A DNA stretch of 40,570 nucleotides from an uncultured Lentisphaerota bacterium. GTDB taxonomy: Bacteria; Verrucomicrobiota; Lentisphaeria; Oligosphaerales; CAITYL01. The stretch covers positions 1 through 40,570 of the forward strand of contig CAIXRA010000002.1 of the NCBI GenBank assembly GCA_903921725.1, given 5' to 3'. The notes below the pieces were generated by a model. The model saw nothing but the letters and a program-made list of their open reading frames with translations, ran no database searches and was not told the origin of the DNA. Below are positions 24,865 to 35,904 of this stretch, piece by piece (the stretch's first letter is position 1; every line of letters begins with the position of its first letter). The position numbers and the translations under genes were made by a program.

Positions 24865-25806
24865 ATGCTGCGACGATACCAGCTTGCGGGCGGGCGGCTG
24901 ACCGAGACGGCCGACGAGAAAAGCCAGGTCTGGGTCTATGTCAACCCGGATGAGGCGGAGCGCCGCTTCCTCGTCGGGGAACTCCGCCTGGACGAGCATA
25001 CGCTGAACTCTTCGCTCGATCCCGACGAGCTTTCCCGGCTGGAGTACGAGCCGGAACACATCGCGGCCATCTTCAAGCGCCCCAAGAGCTATTGCGCCGA
25101 GGACAACTTCCTCTTCAAGGTCGCCTCAACCGGCGCGTTCCTGTTCAAGGACCGGCTGATCGTCGTGCTGTCCGAGGATGTCCCGCTCTTTGACGGCAAG
25201 CAGTTCCTGAAGCTGCAGAATCCCGGCGACCTTTTCCTTAAGATGGTGTACCGCAGCATCTTCCATTTTCTCGAGCACCTCAAGGTCATCAACATGATCG
25301 TGGACCAGATCGAGCAGAAGATCTCCTCCTCGATGGAAAACCGGCACCTCCTGAACCTCTTCACCTTGGAGAAGAGCCTGGTCTACTACCTGAATGCCAT
25401 CCATTCCAACAGTGTGCTGATCGAGAAGCTGAAGGCGGGCGCGGTGAAGGTCGGGTTCAACCAGGAACAGACGGAATTCCTGGACGACATGATCATCGAG
25501 AACAACCAGTGCTACAAGCAGGCCGAAATCTACTCGAACATCCTGGCCGGCCTGATGGACGCGCGCGCCTCAATCGTGAACAACAACCTGAACGTGCTGA
25601 TGAAGCGCCTGACGGTGCTGAGCGTGGTCTTCATGCCGCTGAACGTCATTGCCGGCATCGGCGGCATGTCCGAATTCTCCATGATGACGCAGGGCATCCA
25701 CTGGTCGGTCTCCTACGCTGTATTCTCCCTGGCCATGGTCGGAATCGCCTACCTTACCTACTACATCCTGAAGTGGTCCTTCCGCGAGTACGACGGAAAT
25801 GGCTGA
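24865..25806 (+). CDS. CorA family divalent cation transporter without a GMN motif
   Basis: The 313-residue protein has the CorA layout: a cytoplasmic alpha/beta domain with VWVYVNPDEAE near the start, a long helix rich in charged residues (about 130-245), and two C-terminal membrane helices (about 255-275 and 285-305). Between them the usual GMN signature, needed for Mg2+ selection in classical CorA, is replaced by GIGGMSEFSMM. Variants with GM-S in this place are known, and their ion is uncertain. The start at 24865 gives MLRRYQLAGG; the frame is open 108 codons further upstream through repeat-like sequence, which I reject. It is the third cation-transport-type locus in 6.5 kb. Confidence 0.9.
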   Translation: MLRRYQLAGGRLTETADEKSQVWVYVNPDEAERRFLVGELRLDEHTLNSSLDPDELSRLEYEPEHIAAIFKRPKSYCAEDNFLFKVASTGAFLFKDRLIVVLSEDVPLFDGKQFLKLQNPGDLFLKMVYRSIFHFLEHLKVINMIVDQIEQKISSSMENRHLLNLFTLEKSLVYYLNAIHSNSVLIEKLKAGAVKVGFNQEQTEFLDDMIIENNQCYKQAEIYSNILAGLMDARASIVNNNLNVLMKRLTVLSVVFMPLNVIAGIGGMSEFSMMTQGIHWSVSYAVFSLAMVGIAYLTYYILKWSFREYDGNG

Positions 25807-26102
25807 CCTCCGGCTTCCCTGCTGCGGAGCGCCGGTGGTGCTGGCGTGGATCATTCATCCGGAAGTCCGATTTTTGAGGCCAATTCTCTGGTTGGGGAGC
25901 GGGACTTCGAAATCCCAGTCCATGGCTCGCCCGTGAAATGGGCGGCGGCGGGGCGGCGGGTTCCCCCCTTCAGCATTATATCCCTCGGTACTTTTTTGCG
26001 ATGCATGCCTGTTTTTGTCTTGCATCTTTTCCTGCGCTACATCATGTTATGCTTTTTAACGACGTTTTGAAAAAGCGGACATGCTGACGGGCAGGGAAGT
26101 AC

Positions 26103-27716
26103 ATGCGCTACGCCATCATTTCGGATCTACATGCGAACCGCCAGGCCTTCCGCGCCGTGCTTTCGGACATTGAAAGCGCCGGCGCCGACCAGATTCTCTG
26201 CCTTGGCGACATCGTCGGCTACGGGCCGTCACCCGCCGAGGTGCTCGCCCTCGCCTACCGGCACGTCCACCATTTCGTACTCGGCAACCATGACGCCGTC
26301 ATTGCCCGCACCCTCGATGCCGGCTGCTTCAACGACGGCGCCCGCGCCTCCATCGAGTGGACCGCCCGGCAGCTCGACGCGAAGGCGCGCCGCTTTTTCG
26401 CCGACCTCCCGCTGGTGCTGCAGGGGGAGAATTTCCGCTGCGTCCACGGCGAGTTTGCCGATCCGCCGGCCTTCAACTATCTGATTGCGGATGTGGACGC
26501 GCTGGCGTCGTGGGCCACGGCGCCGAAGGAGAAGGTCCTGTTCTGCGGCCACACGCATGTCCCGGGGCTGTTCGTCATCGGCGAGAGCGGCTGTCCGCAC
26601 CAGCTTCCGCCGCAGGATTTCTGCCTGGAGGCGGGCAAGCGCTACATCGTCAACACCGGCTCCGTCGGCCAGCCGCGCGACGGCGGCACGCGGGCCAGCT
26701 GGGTGCTCTTCGACTCGGTGACCGGCGGCGTCTTTTTCCGCAAGACGCCGTTCGACGTGGACGGCTACCGCGCCGACCTAGCCGCGGCGGGGCTGCCCGC
26801 GCCTGCCGGCTTTCTCGATGTCGCGGAAAAACGGCGCCTTCCGCCGCTCCGCGAACAGCTCGACTTCCGCCCCCTGCGCCGTGCGGCGGACGCGCCGAAG
26901 CCGGAGTATAGGATCGAACGGCTGGAGGCGGCCCTGCGCCGCGCGCACCGGAGCGCCAGGCGCTGGCGCCTCACCGGCTTTCTGGCGCTGCTCCTGGTGA
27001 TGCTGGCGGCGGCGGTGGTGACGTGGACCGCCCCGCGCGCCCTGCGTCCTCCACCGCCTCCCCCCTCCGTCACCTACGCCGCCTTGGAACCGCTTGCGGA
27101 GTCCGTGGCGGCCGTGGCGGAGCGGAACCTGCTGGAGGCTCCGGACGGGGCGGGTGCGGTCTCCGCGGCGAACCGTCTGCGGCGCTGGAGCGTCACGGTC
27201 GCCAACCCCAAGACGCAGCGGGTGGAAATCCGTGAGGAGTCCGCAGGCGACGGAGCGGACGGGAAATACGGAAAGAACGGAAGAACGGGGACAAGCGGAA
27301 CGGACAAGGCGGAAAAAGCCGCTGGGACGGACAGGATACCCGGGGCGGCCAACGCGGCCGGGGGCGGCACCGTCTTCGTGCTGGAGTCCGGCACGGCGAA
27401 ACCGATGGCCGTGCTTTCCGCAACGATTCCGGCAGAAAAGGGCGCGCGCTTCTCCGCTTCCGCCCAGTTCCGCACGGACGGAATGGGCGGCGGCTGGTTC
27501 GAACTGGCCCTGCTGCAGCGGTTGCCGGACGGCACGGAGAGGCTGTTGGAAAACAAGGGAGTGAAGGCGGACCGCTCCGGCCGCTGGGCGACGGTCCGCT
27601 TCACCCTCGGAAAAACGGCGCGGCTGGCGCAGGCCGGCCAGCTCCGCCTGGTGCTCCGCGGCGAGTTCACCGGCCGGGTGCTGGCGCGCAGATGCGCCCT
27701 CGTCCGCTGCGAATAG
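26103..27716 (+). CDS. Calcineurin-like phosphoesterase with membrane anchor and C-terminal beta domain
   Basis: The 537-residue protein opens with a metallophosphoesterase domain (about 1-245): SDLHANRQAF, LGDIVGYGPSP, LGNHDAV, CVHGEF, FCGHTHVPG and NTGSVGQPRDGG. All dinuclear-metal motifs are present. An Arg-rich stretch and one membrane helix (about 283-305, TGFLALLLVMLAAAVVTW) follow. After these come a low-complexity Gly/Lys/Thr linker (about 370-405) and a beta-rich domain that looks like a carbohydrate-binding or jelly-roll type. With the positive residues before the helix, the enzyme should be cytoplasmic and the tail outside. It begins five codons after GGCAGGGAAG. The 296 bases upstream (25807-26102) have no gene and only a weak TTGCAT-type promoter candidate. 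Confidence 0.85.
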   Translation: MRYAIISDLHANRQAFRAVLSDIESAGADQILCLGDIVGYGPSPAEVLALAYRHVHHFVLGNHDAVIARTLDAGCFNDGARASIEWTARQLDAKARRFFADLPLVLQGENFRCVHGEFADPPAFNYLIADVDALASWATAPKEKVLFCGHTHVPGLFVIGESGCPHQLPPQDFCLEAGKRYIVNTGSVGQPRDGGTRASWVLFDSVTGGVFFRKTPFDVDGYRADLAAAGLPAPAGFLDVAEKRRLPPLREQLDFRPLRRAADAPKPEYRIERLEAALRRAHRSARRWRLTGFLALLLVMLAAAVVTWTAPRALRPPPPPPSVTYAALEPLAESVAAVAERNLLEAPDGAGAVSAANRLRRWSVTVANPKTQRVEIREESAGDGADGKYGKNGRTGTSGTDKAEKAAGTDRIPGAANAAGGGTVFVLESGTAKPMAVLSATIPAEKGARFSASAQFRTDGMGGGWFELALLQRLPDGTERLLENKGVKADRSGRWATVRFTLGKTARLAQAGQLRLVLRGEFTGRVLARRCALVRCE

Positions 27717-27782
27717 CCGCATGTTTCATGAGCGTTCAAAAGGGGCCGAGCAGAAGCGCGGAGCGTTTTCGCCCGCTTCCGA

Positions 27783-27864
27783 CAAGCATCCTGAAGGAGC
27801 ACGGAACAGAAGGCGCAACATTCAAAGGTCAAGGTTGTTGTGCCTTTTGAACTTCGGATGCTTG
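27783..27864. terminator. Long hairpin between convergent genes, likely bidirectional terminator
   Basis: Outer arms CAAGCATCC-T-GAAG and CTTCGGATGCTTG pair over 13 bases with one bulge. Inner arms AAGGCGCAAC and GTTGTGCCTT pair over 10, followed by TTTT on the plus strand. A further ten-base inverted pair, GTTCAAAAGG at 27734 and CCTTTTGAAC at 27843, competes with it. It separates the phosphoesterase gene (plus) from the secreted protein gene (minus). Confidence 0.55.
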
Positions 27865-27893
27865 ATGGCGAAAAGGGAACACGGCATGAATGA

Positions 27894-28892
27894 TTATGGA
27901 CACTCTCCGCCGTTCAGCACCGGAGGCGGCGGAGCGGACCGGGGGAGCGCGGCTTCCTTCACCGGCTCAGGAACGGGGGTGTTTGTCGCCCCGGCTTCCA
28001 TGAGTTTCTGCGCCATGGCCTGCATCTCCGCCGCCTGCTTCTGCAGGGCTTCCGCCTGGCACCGGAGCTGTTCGGCCTGAACTTTCATCCGTTCCATCTG
28101 CAGCCGGGCCGCGTCCTGCGGAGTGGCGGCTTTCAGGGCGTTGGCGTGCTGAAGCTGATGCACGCGGGCGTGGAACTCTTCCATCCGCCGCCGCATCTCG
28201 GCCTGATCGGCGCCGCCGGGCATTTCATCCGAAACCAGGACTTCGCCGTTGGGGCCCGTGGTGACGGTGATGTTGCCGAAGCCCATGACGGTGGCACCGC
28301 CAATCCCCTTGCCAATCTGCACCGTCCCGGCCGTGCCGCCGCCGGAAACGACCATCAGGCTGTTTTCGCCCTTGTAAATACGGGTGCCGTCGGCATCCTC
28401 GTACACCTTGACGCCATCGGCGCGGGTCTCCAGAAGCCGGGCCTTTTTCAGGCGGTTTTCCAGTGCATCCGGGGAGGGCGGTCTGATCGCGGTTGGGCTG
28501 CCGGTCTTCAGCTCCGGCAGCGGGCCGAGTCCTGTGATGGTTCCCGTGCCCGTGATGGCGGGCGGCGGATCGAGGCGGACGGGGGCGGTGCCGGCCGTGT
28601 CGGCCTTGCCGACGGCCGCCGGCGCCTCCTCCACCCACTTGCCGTCCTTCAGTGTCAGGACGCGGGTTTTTCCGTTCTCCGTGATGACGGTCTTGCCGGA
28701 GGTGGAGACGACCATGGTGCCGCCGCCACTTGAGGTGGTGGTGACGCTGATGCTGCCGGAGTCATCCGACAGCTCGATCTTCTGCGCCTGGAGGGGCGGC
28801 GGCGCGGGCTTGAGTTCGGACGCCGGTTTTTCCGCGGCCCATGCGCCGCCGAGAAACGCGGTGATTGTGGCGATGGCAAGTTGTGTTTTCAT
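27894..28892 (-). CDS. Secreted protein of unknown function, third gene of the ECF operon
   Basis: I do not recognise this 332-residue protein. It has a signal peptide (MKTQLAIATITAFLGGAWA|AE). A middle region carries short beta-rich stretches that each read like TGKTVITENGKTRVL, YEDADGTRIYKGENSLMVVSGGG and TVTTGPNGEVLVSDE. The C-terminal helix (about 235-310) is rich in Met, Gln and Ala and heptad-like (MRRRMEEFHARVHQLQ, QAEQLRCQAEALQKQAAEMQ), so probably coiled. The start at 28892 follows GAGGAATTTT. It lies 17 bases after the anti-sigma gene and is probably cotranscribed with it, which makes it a candidate output or signal protein of the sigma system. Confidence 0.75.
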   Translation of the reverse strand: MKTQLAIATITAFLGGAWAAEKPASELKPAPPPLQAQKIELSDDSGSISVTTTSSGGGTMVVSTSGKTVITENGKTRVLTLKDGKWVEEAPAAVGKADTAGTAPVRLDPPPAITGTGTITGLGPLPELKTGSPTAIRPPSPDALENRLKKARLLETRADGVKVYEDADGTRIYKGENSLMVVSGGGTAGTVQIGKGIGGATVMGFGNITVTTGPNGEVLVSDEMPGGADQAEMRRRMEEFHARVHQLQHANALKAATPQDAARLQMERMKVQAEQLRCQAEALQKQAAEMQAMAQKLMEAGATNTPVPEPVKEAALPRSAPPPPVLNGGECP

Positions 28893-28909
28893 GATAAAAT
28901 TCCTCGGTC

Positions 28910-29506
28910 TTATGGTTCGTTGGCCGGGCTGGCGGGCAGGACATAGTCCGGCCCGCGCTGGATGACGGTGCCGTCCGGGCTGACTCCGGCGGCGCCGGCG
29001 GGCAGTTGGAAGATGGCCTCGCGCGGCAGCGACCGCTGGATCCAGCCGCCGCTCCTGCGGTCCTGCCAGCGCTCGTTCTCCATGTAGCGGACGCGTACCT
29101 GGCGGCGGGCGTCCGTGTTGCCGTTGCCGACGATACCCAGGTCTTCCGCGCTGATAATTGTCCGGTAGGTTTCCGCGGGTTCCGCCGCCGGGACTGCGGG
29201 CTGGCTGTCCGGCGATGTCGAGGCGACCAAGGGCTGCCCGGCGACCGGCACCGGGGCGCCGACGCCTGGCCGTTGCGGGACGCACAACTGCAGCACGGCG
29301 AGAGCAAGGGCGAGGGACGCCGCCGCGGCGAACGCCCACTGCCAGAGGTGCAGCCTCAACCGCTGACGGCGCTCTGTCGCGGCGTCAACCGCCGCGCCGC
29401 GGGGCGCCGCCCAAACCCGCCGCATGCGGGCCTGGAAGCCGGCCGGCAGGGATGCCGGAACCAGCCGTTCCTTGAGCATCTGTTCCATGTTGTCGTGTTC
29501 GTTCAT
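28910..29506 (-). CDS. Membrane anti-sigma factor-like protein
   Basis: The 198-residue protein has a short cytoplasmic N-terminal part (about 1-50, MEQMLKERLVPASLPAGFQARMRRVW), one membrane helix (about 54-76, LWQWAFAAAASLALALAVLQ) and an outside domain of about 120 residues with no clear fold. The topology, and an ATGA overlap with the stop of the ECF sigma gene, point to the partner anti-sigma factor that holds the sigma at the membrane. A zinc-binding ZAS motif (HxxxCxxC) is not visible, so it would be a non-zinc type. The assignment rests on position and topology. Confidence 0.7.
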   Translation of the reverse strand: MNEHDNMEQMLKERLVPASLPAGFQARMRRVWAAPRGAAVDAATERRQRLRLHLWQWAFAAAASLALALAVLQLCVPQRPGVGAPVPVAGQPLVASTSPDSQPAVPAAEPAETYRTIISAEDLGIVGNGNTDARRQVRVRYMENERWQDRRSGGWIQRSLPREAIFQLPAGAAGVSPDGTVIQRGPDYVLPASPANEP

Positions 29507-30009
29507 AGTGTGCCCCGCGTCATTGTGCCCTTGAGTTTTTCCATTGCATACCGGTAGCGTGACGCCGCTGTGTTCATCGGAATCCCCAGCGTCCCGGCGA
29601 TCTCCTGAAAGGTGAGGTCGCCCCAGATCTTCAGCGTCACAACCTCCTGCTGCTCCGGCGGCAGTTCGCGCAGCGCCAGTTCGAGCGCCTCCGCTTCCCG
29701 CCCCGCCCGGTCCTCCCGCTCGAACCAGCGGGTCGTCGGCTGCTGGAGCCGGAACGTCTCCGTCTCCCGCGCCGTCCGCCGGTTCCGGCTGCGGGCGAAG
29801 TCGATGGCGGTCAGCCGGATGCGGTGGAACGCCAGAGGCAGGTCCGGCGGCGCATCCGGGCGGAAGCGCCACAACTGGCTGAGGGCTTCCTGGAGGACGT
29901 CCTCCGCCTCTTCCCCCGCCTGCTGGCGGGCGAACAGCAGAAGCCGCCCGCCGTGGGAGGAGAACCAGTCGTCCCAGTCCGCCGAATATGACGCCGCATC
30001 CGATGCCAT
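29503..30009 (-). CDS. ECF-type RNA polymerase sigma factor
   Basis: The 168-residue protein contains sigma region 2 (about 10-75, with AEDVLQEALSQLWRF as the core-binding part and FHRIRLTAIDFARSRNRR) and region 4 (about 108-160, LRELPPEQQEVVTLKIWGDLTFQEIAGTLGIPMNTAASRYRYAMEKLK). It lacks regions 1 and 3, as extracytoplasmic-function sigmas do. Its stop overlaps the anti-sigma start by four bases. It likely directs its own operon in answer to an envelope signal, but I found no clear GGAAC/CGTC-type promoter in the 232 bases upstream. Confidence 0.92.
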   Translation of the reverse strand: MASDAASYSADWDDWFSSHGGRLLLFARQQAGEEAEDVLQEALSQLWRFRPDAPPDLPLAFHRIRLTAIDFARSRNRRTARETETFRLQQPTTRWFEREDRAGREAEALELALRELPPEQQEVVTLKIWGDLTFQEIAGTLGIPMNTAASRYRYAMEKLKGTMTRGTL

Positions 30010-30241
30010 GCCTTCCTCGCTGCTTCCGTGCCGCCGCCCGCCGACCCTTTCCGGAATGGGCCGCCGGGCGTGTTCCCGTTTCCTGGTGGTTAAAGCGTCG
30101 CCGCCCGCCGGTTTTGTCTGCCAGGCGGACGGTCATGCGTCCAAAGAGGCGCGCCGGACCGGGCGGCATGAGGCCGTCCGTGCGTGTCCCGTGCCAAGTC
30201 CGTGTACGGTGTGCCCTGAGTTCTGCGGTGGCCGCCGGTCT

Positions 30242-31255
30242 TCAGCCTGCGGCGAGAGAGACCAGAAGTTCGGGCGCGGTGATGGGGACGGTGCCGACCT
30301 TGGCGACGACGACGCCCGCGGCGTGGTTCGAGATTTCCGCGGACTGGGCGGGCGTGGCGCCGGCCAGCAGCGAGAGGGTGAAGGTGGCGATGACCGTGTC
30401 GCCCGCGCCGGAGACGTCGAACACTTCGCGCGCCTTGGTCGGGATGTGCAGGACGGGCCGGTTCTCCATGAAGAGCGCCATGCCGTCCGCGCCCAGCGTC
30501 ACCAGAAGCTGCTCCACCTGCCACTCGCCGCACAGTTTTTTGCTGACATCGAGGAGCGGCCGGTCGTTTTCAATCGGATGCACGCCGCCGCGGTAGTAGG
30601 CGCCGGCGAGCCCGAACGCCTCCGCGCGGTTCGGGGTCATCAGGGTCAGCCCGCGGATGACGAACGGCTGGCTGGGATGCGGGTCGAGCGAGGTGATGAC
30701 GCCGTTGGCCCGCGCGAAATCCGCCAATCGCTGCATCATCTCCCGATCCAGCAAACCTTTGGCGTAATCTTCGAAGACGATGGCCTGGATGCTTTTGGCG
30801 CGGATCATCGCCATGATCTTCTCCTCCAGCGCCGCGCGGACCTCCGGGGGGACGGGCGTGGTGAGCTCGCGGTCGATGCGCACGACCTGCTGGTTGTTGG
30901 CGATGACGCGGGTCTTGACCGTGGTCGGGCGGTCGGGCGTGCGGATGATGCAGGAGCAGTCCGCCCCATCGTTCTCCAAGAGGCGCACCAGCGCGTCGCC
31001 GCGGGCGTCGTTGCCGACCACGCCGCAGGCCACGACCTTGCCGCCGAGCCCTAGGATGTTGCGGGTGACGTTGGACGCGCCGCCGGCCGTCTCCTGTTCG
31101 CGTTCGACGGCGACCACCGGCACCGGCGCCTCCGGCGAGATGCGGCTGGCCCGGCCGAAGATGTAGCGGTCGAGCATCATGTCGCCGACGACGGCGATGC
31201 GGAATCCGCTGAAGCGCGGCACGAACGCCGCAAGATCGGTGTTTCGGGTTGACAT
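30242..31255 (-). CDS. hldE1: D-glycero-beta-D-manno-heptose-7-phosphate kinase
   Basis: The 337-residue PfkB-family sugar kinase phosphorylates heptose 7-phosphate for ADP-heptose synthesis, used in lipopolysaccharide inner core. Visible features are VVGDMMLDRYIFGRASRISPEAPVPVV (split here as VVGDMMLDRYIFG and RISPEAPVPVV), the GGASNVTRNILGLGG loop, and the catalytic anion-hole and base motif SGAGDTVIATF. The adenylyltransferase half found in bifunctional HldE is absent, so this is the stand-alone kinase (RfaE1). The start at 31255 follows CAGGACC and fits the family N-terminus. The gene implies a Gram-negative-type outer membrane. Confidence 0.93.
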   Translation of the reverse strand: MSTRNTDLAAFVPRFSGFRIAVVGDMMLDRYIFGRASRISPEAPVPVVAVEREQETAGGASNVTRNILGLGGKVVACGVVGNDARGDALVRLLENDGADCSCIIRTPDRPTTVKTRVIANNQQVVRIDRELTTPVPPEVRAALEEKIMAMIRAKSIQAIVFEDYAKGLLDREMMQRLADFARANGVITSLDPHPSQPFVIRGLTLMTPNRAEAFGLAGAYYRGGVHPIENDRPLLDVSKKLCGEWQVEQLLVTLGADGMALFMENRPVLHIPTKAREVFDVSGAGDTVIATFTLSLLAGATPAQSAEISNHAAGVVVAKVGTVPITAPELLVSLAAG

Positions 31256-31296
31256 TGGTCCTGCGCCCTTTTGAGTTCCGTGGTTTCCCGTCCGGC

Positions 31297-32055
31297 CTAC
31301 CGCAGCATGCCCCGCAAGGCCGGCTCCGTCGCCAGGGCCGGGGGCGGGGCGAACGAGCCTTCCTTTTCCAGCGCCTCGAGCGCCTTCCGGTACGTCTCCA
31401 GATCCTCGCCGACCTCGCGCCACTGGCCGCGTGTCATTCCGTCCTGATGCCGGCGGACATAGGCGGCCAGGCCGTCGAGCTGGCCCGCGACATATTTGCG
31501 CGCCGCCACGGCCACCGGCGAGCCCGCGGGCGCCTTCAGGTTGGTGGCGCGGAGTTCATCCATCACCAAGCTTGTGCGCTGCCGGGCGATTTCCAGCTCC
31601 CACTGCTGGGCGGAACGCACCTGGCGCGGCAGCCAGTAGACCACACCCGCCTCGGCGATGAGAATCAGCACGGCCAGAATCTTGGCGGCGTTGGCCAGGA
31701 TGTCCGCGCTTTTGGCGTGCGGCGCCCGGCGCATTGCTTTGTGGAAACGGAAGGTCCAGTGCCCGCAGCGCACCGTGTCGCCGCTGCGGATGTCGCACGG
31801 GCCGCCCACCGCCTCCTGGTTCAAAAACAGCGGGACGCCCTCAACCGGCTCGAGCCGCCAGCTGCCGCCGTCCCCCGGACGCAGCACCGCCACCTCCGCC
31901 GGCAGCACGTCGCCGCCGACGGCCCCGACGGCGCACTCGCACTCCTCCAAGCTGCCGATGCGGATCTCGCGCGCCTCAAAGGTGCGCAGCTCGCCCGGCG
32001 AGAAGGTCGCCTCGTGCTCCTCAAGATTATGCCGGATGACTAACTGGATGGCCAA
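31297..32055 (-). CDS. FHA-domain membrane protein with TTG start
   Basis: The 252-residue protein has an N-terminal forkhead-associated-type beta sandwich (about 1-105; EAREIRIGSLEECEC, GGDVLPAEVAVLRP, FLNQEAVGGPCDIRSGDTVRCGHWTF). This fold normally binds phosphothreonine. One membrane helix follows (about 118-138) and then a helical tail of about 110 residues. The best start is TTG 32055, with GGGAG eight bases upstream. The frame continues upstream to 32148 only through repeat sequence that would code for Cys/Arg-rich junk. The gene ends 41 bases before hldE1 and may share its transcript. The binding partner is unknown. Confidence 0.75.
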   Translation of the reverse strand: MAIQLVIRHNLEEHEATFSPGELRTFEAREIRIGSLEECECAVGAVGGDVLPAEVAVLRPGDGGSWRLEPVEGVPLFLNQEAVGGPCDIRSGDTVRCGHWTFRFHKAMRRAPHAKSADILANAAKILAVLILIAEAGVVYWLPRQVRSAQQWELEIARQRTSLVMDELRATNLKAPAGSPVAVAARKYVAGQLDGLAAYVRRHQDGMTRGQWREVGEDLETYRKALEALEKEGSFAPPPALATEPALRGMLR

Positions 32056-32074
32056 GGGAGGGTCTCCCGGAAAA

Positions 32075-32245
32075 AACGCAGAGTTCAGAACGCAGAACGC
32101 AGAATTAACGGGCCATGAAACACGCAACGCGCAACACGAAACACGCAACGCTGAACAATGTACCGCTTCCCGCGCGGCTGTCGAGTCGCCCCCGCACCGG
32201 CAATGCCGGACAGGAGGGCGGGCGTCCCGCCCGGCGGACAGGGCA
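32075..32245. repeat. Low-complexity direct repeats upstream of the FHA gene
   Basis: Runs of CAGAACGCAGAACGCAGAATT (in part) and of CACGCAACGCGCAACACG are present, followed by a GGGCGGGCGTCCCGCCCGG palindrome at about 32214-32233. Sixteen bases at 32127-32142 recur in reverse complement at 11871-11886. No gene is supported here. Confidence 0.65.
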
Positions 32246-32250
32246 TCGGT

Positions 32251-32985
32251 CTACAACGAATGGCCTTTGATCGTGCAGGTGGGGTTGTCGTCTATGGTCG
32301 TCCCCACGCTGTATGTGCCTCCCGCCCGGCAGACCGGCATCGTGCGGATGTAATTGTTGGGCGGTGTCATCAACTGGCTGAGAGTGGGGGAGGCCGCGCT
32401 CCCGTCCTTGTTGTTGTCGAGCGCCCACTGCTGTTTCGCGCCGTCAATGGAGCGGAGGTGGCAGATGCAGGCGTTCTTGCGGGAGGCATTGCGTGCCTGG
32501 ATGAAGCTCGGAATGGCGATTGCGGCGAGAAGCATCCAAATGAAGAAGAAGACGAAGCTGACATACCCCAGGATCATGCCGGTGGTGGCCATGCCCAAGC
32601 CGCCAAGGGTGCCGTTGGACTGCCGGATCCGGTTTACCGCCTTGTGTCCGCAGATGATAGCCGGGATGCCGAGGAGGGGGCCGCATCCCACCAGCCCCAG
32701 AATGCCGCACACCAGGCTGGCGGTGGCCATGCCGGGAGCGGGTGCCGCCGGTGTCGGACTCCCCCCGCCTGTCGCCGGAGCGGTTGGCGGAAGGGGCGGC
32801 GGAACACCGGTGGATGCGGGTGCGGAAAACTCCGCCAGTTCACGAATCGGACGCCACTCCTGCGTGCCTTCCGGCGCGGCGCGGGTGTCGGCTGCCACCC
32901 GCCCGTCCCTCATCAGGGCCTGGAGTTCCTGCACTGAGTAGGGGCCGTACGACTGGCCGTCTCCGCCGATGATCTGGTATTTCAT
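32251..32985 (-). CDS. GYF_2 / DUF4190 / pseudopilin-like fusion protein
   Basis: The 244-residue protein joins three parts. A GYF_2 domain (about 1-50; GGDGQSYGPYSVQELQALMRDG and EWRPIRE) and a Pro-rich linker come first. A DUF4190-like pair of membrane helices (about 88-165; MATASLVCGILGLVGCGPLLG and MATTGMILGYVSFVFFFIW) comes next. The tail is like the body of a type II pseudopilin (IPSFIQARNASRKNACICHLR, SIDGAKQQWALDNNK, and CRAGGTYSVGTTIDDNPTC with a Cys pair). The usual type IV prepilin leader is absent from the N-terminus. ATG 32985 is preferred, with AGGGTGG close upstream; GTG 32991 is possible. Similar fusions are common in PVC bacteria; their role is unknown. Confidence 0.85.
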   Translation of the reverse strand: MKYQIIGGDGQSYGPYSVQELQALMRDGRVAADTRAAPEGTQEWRPIRELAEFSAPASTGVPPPLPPTAPATGGGSPTPAAPAPGMATASLVCGILGLVGCGPLLGIPAIICGHKAVNRIRQSNGTLGGLGMATTGMILGYVSFVFFFIWMLLAAIAIPSFIQARNASRKNACICHLRSIDGAKQQWALDNNKDGSAASPTLSQLMTPPNNYIRTMPVCRAGGTYSVGTTIDDNPTCTIKGHSL

Positions 32986-33070
32986 AACCACCCTGGTTGT
33001 CTGGAAAAATCAACCCGGTTTTTGTCGGGAGCCGGGTTTCTCTTTGCGTCTTTGCGTTTCCCCGCTCCGG

Positions 33071-35743
<2,673 letters not shown>

Positions 35744-35798
35744 GCAAAGTCTCCAGAGGGGCGCCGGAACGCAGCGCTCCTTTTGCGGTTCAATCCAC

Positions 35799-35804
35799 AA
35801 TATA
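35799..35804 (-). promoter_or_regulatory. Putative -10 box (TATATT) for clpC
   Basis: The minus strand reads CGGTATATTGTGG about 55 bases before the clpC start. There is no convincing -35, and no CtsR or CIRCE-type heat-shock operator is visible. Confidence 0.4.
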
Positions 35805-35904
35805 CCGCCGGGGCGCGGAGTGCGCACGCAGGTGCATGCGGGGTGGAGCGGCCCCGGCTCCGGAGCCGTCGTTGTCGTCGGTCGAAGAGGGCGCGCACGG
35901 CTTG

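Noticed and set aside
30010..30241. Autoregulated ECF promoter (GGAAC/CGTC type) ahead of the sigma gene
   Set aside because: A GGAAAC occurs on the minus strand but there is no matching -10 element at the proper distance.
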